Positions 43,849 through 47,981 of a stretch of DNA of 47,981 bases are shown piece by piece (position 1 is the first letter of the stretch; every line of letters starts with the position of its first letter). The position numbers and the translations under genes are program-made. Below the pieces are notes generated by a model, which did not search any database, had not been told where the DNA came from, and saw nothing but the letters and a program-made list of their open reading frames with translations. Source of the stretch: Turneriella parva (lineage in GTDB: Bacteria; Spirochaetota; Leptospiria; Turneriellales; Turneriellaceae); assembly GCA_020719945.1 (NCBI GenBank), contig DYPL01000014.1, forward strand, positions 1 through 47,981, read 5' to 3'.

Positions 43849-45008
43849 TACGCAGATAAAAGAATCGACTCTATCTCGTTGCGGGAAAGCTGGCGCGGAG
43901 CATTATTAACATGAGGAAACAAAGAAGTCGCGCGCGCAATGTCTCCCAGCGTTTGCTTCTTCACGTTAAACTCAGAAAGGCGCGTTGGCAAATTCACTTC
44001 CTGAAATAAACGGCGAACGCCTTCTACGGCTTTAATGGCCGCCTCAATCACAGAAATATCTTTCACGTCCTCTCCCAGACTTCGGGCAATGCTGATATAC
44101 TGTGTAGGTGCCGCCGTAAGATAATACTCCATCACGTGGGGTAACACGAGCGAAAGGGCATCGTAAAAATTTACGTCGGCCATGGTCTTGAGAGATAAAG
44201 CAGCCGCATAGGTTACACCCATGGGAGAAGAAACAACGGCAATCGCCTGCATCACATAGGCCCACATCATCGTAGTTATAATCTTCTCGTTTCCGGGATC
44301 CTGGTACAGATCAAAAAGATTCCGGCGGATAATGTCAATCGCCTTGAGAACGAGTGCTCCGGAGAGAGGATTATGGCTCGGCGACAACTGGCTCTCAATG
44401 GAAAAAACCATGGCACCACCACCCACCCGGGCAATGTCGTCGGGCTTCATATAGGACATAATTTTAGGATCATAGAAAGTCGCCACGGGAAACAGACTCT
44501 CATGCTCATAGTAGCGGCGCATTCCATCGCGCGAATCTATCAGCGTAAAAGAAGGAGAAATCTCCTCTCCGAGAGCAGGCTCTACCGGAATGCTGACAAC
44601 GGGAAGAGGCTTGTGCTTAATCTTTGCTTTTCCGGAAAGAATATCGGATGCAAAAAGAGAATTCGTAGCGAGCAGAGAGACAGCCTTGGCAGAAGAAAAC
44701 GTGTCGATAGAACCATACGCGACAATCACATCCGCGTGCGATTTTTTAGCAAAATAGGTAATGGAGTCCACCTGATCACTCGTCGGTTCGGATTCAAAGT
44801 CGTCGTACAGAATAACACCCTCGGCGTGCTTCTGGAGACCGTTCTTGAGGATGGCAAGCTCATCGGGGTTTTTGTTGTCAGAGCGCAGATTGAGCAAAAG
44901 AACGCGGGAGCCGAACTCCCGCACATACGAACCTATTTTATAGGTGGTATCCCGTTCAAACTGGATTCGGGTCGGCAGAAAAAACTGAGCCCAGTTTATT
45001 CCTATCAC
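43845..45008 (-). CDS. Iron-ADH-fold protein lacking metal ligands
   Basis: The 387-residue protein aligns over its length with iron-containing alcohol dehydrogenases: dinucleotide region with VAYGSIDTFSSAKAV (about 96-110), VSIPVEPALGEEISP and C-terminal helices with LSLVLPHVMEYYL. The canonical GMDALTH is replaced by GGGAMVFS (196-203), and the His-bearing segments are replaced by SPMGVTYAAA (261-270) and VNFYDALS (279-286). The four metal-binding residues appear to be lost, so alcohol oxidation is unlikely. A structural, regulatory or different enzymatic role is possible. The gene follows flgM by 6 nt. Confidence 0.75.
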   Translation of the reverse strand: MIGINWAQFFLPTRIQFERDTTYKIGSYVREFGSRVLLLNLRSDNKNPDELAILKNGLQKHAEGVILYDDFESEPTSDQVDSITYFAKKSHADVIVAYGSIDTFSSAKAVSLLATNSLFASDILSGKAKIKHKPLPVVSIPVEPALGEEISPSFTLIDSRDGMRRYYEHESLFPVATFYDPKIMSYMKPDDIARVGGGAMVFSIESQLSPSHNPLSGALVLKAIDIIRRNLFDLYQDPGNEKIITTMMWAYVMQAIAVVSSPMGVTYAAALSLKTMADVNFYDALSLVLPHVMEYYLTAAPTQYISIARSLGEDVKDISVIEAAIKAVEGVRRLFQEVNLPTRLSEFNVKKQTLGDIARATSLFPHVNNAPRQLSRNEIESILLSAY

Positions 45009-45014
45009 GGATTA

Positions 45015-45311
45015 TCAGCCAAGCAGAGAGCGGGCAATTTTGTCGGCGATTTTCTCGAGCAGCTCGTCTCCCGGATTGTCGTACTCGCCGTTCATTAATT
45101 TTTCGCGGACTTCGCGCACTCTTTCTGAACGGACATCTGGCGTAGCGCGAACCTGGCGGGTAGCCGCGGCCATTTCCTGTGCCTTTACGGCCTCAGAGGA
45201 GATGGATAGAGTCTCTGTGCCCATGGACACGGACTGTTCTACGCCACGAACCGGCTGGTTACGCCCGGACTGGATAATTTTACCAGCGTTGCTAATTTTA
45301 TCAATATTCAT
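45015..45311 (-). CDS. flgM: FlgM-like anti-sigma-28 factor
   Basis: The 98-residue protein has a flexible N-terminus and the C-terminal FlgM core VRATPDVRSERVREVREKL followed by NGEYDNPGDELLEKIADKIA. FlgM holds the flagellar sigma factor FliA/WhiG until export after hook completion. An AAGGA Shine-Dalgarno precedes the ATG. The ADH-fold gene begins 6 nt downstream. It is separated from the other flagellar genes in the window by about 6 kb. Confidence 0.85.
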   Translation of the reverse strand: MNIDKISNAGKIIQSGRNQPVRGVEQSVSMGTETLSISSEAVKAQEMAAATRQVRATPDVRSERVREVREKLMNGEYDNPGDELLEKIADKIARSLLG

Positions 45312-45437
45312 AACCTTTTCCTTAGCGCCTGAGACGCTACCTCAGTGCAATTATCGTCTATTCCGGGAATTCCTTGAGTACTTTTTCCCTTAGTCTGCTT
45401 CCCTGTACAGCAATTATCGGAAACCCGAGAGGCAGAG

Positions 45438-45495
45438 TTAAGTAAGGTCTGAAAAAGTTTGCCTTCGGCTCGCTTCGCGTTCAGACCTTACTTAA
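45438..45495. terminator. Long hairpin between rsmI and flgM (dispersed repeat, copy B)
   Basis: Arms TTAAGTAAGGTCTGAA (45438-45453) and TTCAGACCTTACTTAA (45480-45495) are a perfect 16-bp inverted repeat around a 26-nt loop containing GGCTCGCTTCGCG. The right arm overlaps the rsmI stop. It probably ends the rsmI transcript. Related sequence occurs at 98-139 and 16248-16284. Confidence 0.7.
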
Positions 45496-46193
45496 AGGAC
45501 TTTTCTTTCTGCATCTGCCGTTCCCGGATTCCCGGCCAAAATCGCAAATTCACCCTTTTTGCCTTTCGCCCAGGCCACAGCACTAGCTGGATCGCCCAGA
45601 AACAGTTCCTCGTGTGTCTTGGTAAGTTCTCTACCTATCAGAAGTTTTCGGTCTTTCCAGGCCAATGCTATTGCCTCCAGAGTTTTCTCTATCCTGTGTA
45701 CCGATTCGTACAATACAATCACTCCGGGAAAGGCGGTATACTCTTCTAACTCCCTCATCCTGCGGCCCGATTTCACCGACAAAAAACCGAGAAAAAGAAT
45801 CGGCTCGGAAGCAAAAGGAGATACTGAAAGGAGAGCCGTAACAGCAGAAGCACCCGGTACGGGCGAAAGCGCAATACCGTTGTCCCAGGCAGCGCGAATG
45901 AGAGAGTACCCGGGATCCGATACGCGTGGCGTGCCGGCATCGCTCACGAGAGCGACAATGGCACCCTCGATTAACCGGGAAAGAATCCCTTCGGCAGAGG
46001 CGCGCTCATTGTGGGCATGATAGGCAAATACATTCCCCTGCACCGAAAGACCCGCCCGCGATGCAAAATCATAAAACTTGCGCGTATCCTCGCAGGCTAT
46101 AATATCGGCAGTATTCAAAATCTCCCTAGCGCGAAACCCCAGATCCTGAACATTGCCGATGGGAAGGGCAACGGAAAATAGTTTTCCGGCCAT
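45492..46193 (-). CDS. rsmI: 16S rRNA (cytidine1402-2'-O)-methyltransferase
   Basis: The start at 46193 was chosen because it overlaps the upstream stop by 1 nt and the RsmI motif begins there: GKLFSVALPIGN, then ACEDTRKF, HNERASAEG, ALVSDAGTPRVSDPGY and ALSPVPGASAV. The 233-residue product modifies C1402 of 16S rRNA together with RsmH. It is somewhat shorter than E. coli RsmI at the C-terminus. It is coupled to the DUF4015-type lipoprotein gene. Confidence 0.95.
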   Translation of the reverse strand: MAGKLFSVALPIGNVQDLGFRAREILNTADIIACEDTRKFYDFASRAGLSVQGNVFAYHAHNERASAEGILSRLIEGAIVALVSDAGTPRVSDPGYSLIRAAWDNGIALSPVPGASAVTALLSVSPFASEPILFLGFLSVKSGRRMRELEEYTAFPGVIVLYESVHRIEKTLEAIALAWKDRKLLIGRELTKTHEELFLGDPASAVAWAKGKKGEFAILAGNPGTADAERKVL

Positions 46194-47131
46194 TAAAAAT
46201 TGCCATCTTTTTTGGCGAGGGCTATGGCCTCCCACGAGGCAGAATAATCGTTGCGGGCATTCCAGATAATCCAGCCGGCACCAGAAGCGTCCTTGACAGC
46301 CTTCATCTGTGCGTGGATGTAGGCGGGAAATGAAAGGCCCGACGGCTTTACAGAAATTTTAAATCCCTGTATGTAGGCGACCACTTTTGTTTGCGGCAGA
46401 CGCCCGACGGCACTGCTAATCCCTTCTTTCACGGTTTCGTAAGGAGAAGAAATTCTCTCTTTGTCGTTTAAATAGTGCGAAGGATACACCATCGGGTACA
46501 GAGCATGCACGTGCTCCGCAAAATTTTCTAGCTTTTGGCCAATGTGGTCGTGCTGGTTAATAGTGATGCGCCCAAATATGTCGGCAGATAAAACGACGCC
46601 AGAGACATCAGCCTGCGCGCGCGCGAGAGAGAGAAACTCGCCAAGCTCGGCGTACTTGCGCTTGAGAGAAAGCTTCTGCATGGCAACAGAATCTGCATAG
46701 CGAATATAGTCGAGCTGAACTTCCTTAAATCCCTGGCTGGCAGAATCTGCAATGGCGGCAAGAATTTTCTGAGCCAGCGACTCCGGCAGATCCACAGTCT
46801 CCAACCCGCCCTCAAAAACAACTACGCGGGCAACCGGATAAATTCCGGCATCTATCACCTTCTGGACATGCTCTTTAGAAACCATTTTCTTCTGAACGTC
46901 AATGACAAATGTATTCAGCTCATGCAGTTTAGCCTTTTCAATGAACCCGGTGAGAAGTTTCTCGTCACGGGCTACGGCGTTAGAAATATAAATTCCCCGC
47001 ATATAATTAGGGCGAGTGAGAACTTTTTCTTTGGGCACATCCACGTGCAGTTGCAAACCACTTGCCAGCTGCGGCGCACAGGAGACAAGAAAGAGAGGAA
47101 GGAGAAAAGAGAAGACAAGTATTCTACGCAT
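46193..47131 (-). CDS. DUF4015-type putative glycoside hydrolase lipoprotein
   Basis: The 312-residue protein has a signal peptide and lipobox LVSC (Cys near residue 18), then a TIM-barrel-like domain starting VLTRPNYMRGIYISN and containing LQLDYIRYAD-like and YPMVYPSHY motifs. These are typical of the DUF4015/GHL putative glycosyl hydrolases. The start at ATG 47131 follows a promoter by 5 nt; a TTG two codons upstream is an alternative. It probably acts on envelope or extracellular glycans. Substrate and activity are unproven. Confidence 0.82.
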   Translation of the reverse strand: MRRILVFSFLLPLFLVSCAPQLASGLQLHVDVPKEKVLTRPNYMRGIYISNAVARDEKLLTGFIEKAKLHELNTFVIDVQKKMVSKEHVQKVIDAGIYPVARVVVFEGGLETVDLPESLAQKILAAIADSASQGFKEVQLDYIRYADSVAMQKLSLKRKYAELGEFLSLARAQADVSGVVLSADIFGRITINQHDHIGQKLENFAEHVHALYPMVYPSHYLNDKERISSPYETVKEGISSAVGRLPQTKVVAYIQGFKISVKPSGLSFPAYIHAQMKAVKDASGAGWIIWNARNDYSASWEAIALAKKDGNF

Positions 47132-47136
47132 GGCCA

Positions 47137-47165
47137 AGTATCGTAATTTTTGAAAAAAAAATCAA
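47137..47165 (-). promoter_or_regulatory. Promoter of the DUF4015-type lipoprotein/rsmI unit
   Basis: On the minus strand TTGATT (47165-47160), a 17-nt spacer and GATACT (47142-47137) lie 5 nt before ATG 47131, with no Shine-Dalgarno. The predicted transcript starts at or next to the start codon. Confidence 0.55.
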
Positions 47166-47496
47166 CCACTTTACGGAAGCCTTACCCAGGCGGGGCTGTA
47201 TTGCCGACAGACAATATTTTGTCGTTAAAGGCGGCTACCGATCTATTTTCTTTGGCTCGTCCATTGGGCGGATAGTTGTAAAAGTTTACAAACCTGCGGA
47301 ACTAACTGAATTTGGTACCGGCCGTCAAACGCTAAGGACATTGTTAATATGTACATAGCAGGTCGGAAATATTGCGAAAAAATGGAAGCCACATTCAAAC
47401 AGGCAAGAACCATTAAGATCGTGAAATAATCGAAACGCCCCACCACCATCCCCAAAAAAACTTGACGCGCACCCGGCAAAAGAGCAAAATCTCAAC
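47166..47496. other. Intergenic region with no clear gene
   Basis: Plus-strand text here translates to protein-like segments (SIFFGSSIGRIVVKVYKP), but no start codon, signal or known family supports a gene. The whole right end from 47138 appears to be eroded coding DNA. Confidence 0.3.
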
Positions 47497-47643
47497 ATGA
47501 AAAAAATTATCATGCTGGCCGTCGCATGAACCTCCCTCTGGACACAAAACTGCCCGGATGAAACAACCATGCAAAAGGCTATTTTATTCAACCCGTTGCA
47601 GGAACGAACTATTTCCCGGGAATGTTTCACCAGATGCTGGTAA
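47497..47643 (+). pseudogene. Broken secreted-protein ORF with in-frame stop
   Basis: The frame reads MKKIIMLAVA, then TGA, then continues in frame TSLWTQNCPDETTMQKAI to a TAA at 47643. The beginning resembles a signal peptide. The premature TGA and short length point to a decayed or truncated gene. The original family is not identifiable. Confidence 0.45.
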
Positions 47644-47706
47644 AATAATGGCAGACGCATGGTGTAAGGCTCACAATCTGAGCAATCCAATCAACGGGTA
47701 AGTTGC

Positions 47707-47802
47707 ATGAAACACTTTATTCTGCTGGCACTGCTCTCAGGAAACCTTTTTTCACAAACAATACAAGACGCCGCTCCGCGCACTCCGGAAGAATCACCAT
47801 AA
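47707..47802 (+). pseudogene. Truncated secreted-protein start fused to antisense ROK sequence
   Basis: MKHFILLALLSGNLFSQTIQ is a good signal peptide start. From about 47768 the frame runs through sequence that is homologous to a ROK kinase on the opposite strand, and it stops after 31 codons. The junction marks a rearrangement or deletion between two unrelated genes. Confidence 0.5.
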
Positions 47803-47981
47803 GCAGCCTTGAGAAGTACTGTATCCACGGAATCAGAAAAAACATGGCGCCCCCATTTTTGTGGAATCAGCGTGTAGAGCATTTCCATGTTAGAAACCCC
47901 GCCCGCAAGCACAATGGCATCAGGTTGTGCCCCCATTCTCCCCCAATGCTGTTAGCACCTCGCAAAATCGTTTTTCCGATG
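47769..47981 (-). pseudogene. ROK-family sugar kinase relic with internal deletion
   Basis: From the window edge one minus-strand frame reads LRGANSIGGEWGHN, the ROK motif around the metal-binding His. A few bases later a shifted frame reads PDAIVLAGGVSNMEML and continues to YGDSSGVRGAA, the C-terminal ROK segment. About 100 residues between these, including the zinc-binding Cys motif, are missing and the frame is broken. The gene continues beyond the window. It would have been a glucokinase/fructokinase-type enzyme. Confidence 0.7.

Noticed and set aside
47325-47690. 121-codon minus-strand ORF
   Set aside because: It is Cys- and Phe-rich with no family similarity and lies opposite a more protein-like signal-peptide frame. 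The region looks eroded.

Overview
The window reads as a chromosomal segment of a flagellated, double-membrane bacterium of moderate G+C content, most likely a spirochaete and plausibly of the Leptospirales. This assignment is an inference. It rests on the flagellar export block flhB-flhA-flhF-flhG, an LptF/LptG-type permease, several lipoproteins, an outer-membrane barrel, a secreted propeller protein and a secreted delta-60 repeat protein. No rRNA, tRNA or CRISPR array was seen.

Layout. 1-8241 (all minus): a 45-bp tandem repeat at the edge, a hybrid PAS histidine kinase, a dinG-type helicase with an RNase H and an orphan OppD-type ATPase in one overlapping operon, a decayed kinase fragment, and dihydrolipoamide dehydrogenase. 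8640-16191 (plus): a putative serine hydrolase, a secreted TPR protein, a Nudix hydrolase, a 1064-residue secreted propeller/Ig-like protein and, 1 nt further on, a two-TM membrane protein whose cytoplasmic end looks like a degenerate GGDEF-type fold. 16280-17975 (minus): cysQ and a phosphatase/nuclease-family lipoprotein. 18325-23454 (minus): a zinc-uptake locus of a small His-rich secreted protein, a His-containing lipoprotein, an outer-membrane barrel, znuA, znuC and znuB. 23462-23923: a broken vapBC toxin-antitoxin locus with a duplicated antitoxin tail. 23962-25756 (plus): a DUF2157 and GDYxxLxY membrane-protein pair. 25937-27211 (minus): a delta-60 repeat protein. 27583-32695 (plus): ccoG, a FixH-like gene, and a LolD/MacB-type ABC exporter. 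32746-38689 (minus): the flagellar block flhB-flhA-flhF-flhG plus a small acidic membrane protein. 38926-41167 (plus): argG and two small genes. 41237-47131: an LPS-export permease, a secreted helical protein, a DUF190 protein, an iron-ADH-fold protein lacking its metal ligands, a FlgM-like protein, rsmI and a DUF4015-type lipoprotein. 47138-47981: eroded DNA with truncated signal-peptide ORFs and a ROK sugar-kinase relic.

Main observations. (1) Many operon-first genes have a TTGAC-like -35 box 28-31 nt upstream of the start codon, usually with a 17-nt spacer, little or no leader and no Shine-Dalgarno. This suggests widespread leaderless or near-leaderless transcripts. Genes in the zinc and respiratory loci instead carry strong Shine-Dalgarno sequences. 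(2) The zinc locus combines a standard ABC importer with three unusual envelope proteins. (3) The propeller/membrane-protein pair looks like a split sensory system. (4) Several relics (vapC, ROK kinase, histidine kinase, secreted-protein starts) show clean internal deletions, so the genome is actively eroding at gene borders. (5) A short dispersed repeat sits at the 3' ends of three genes.
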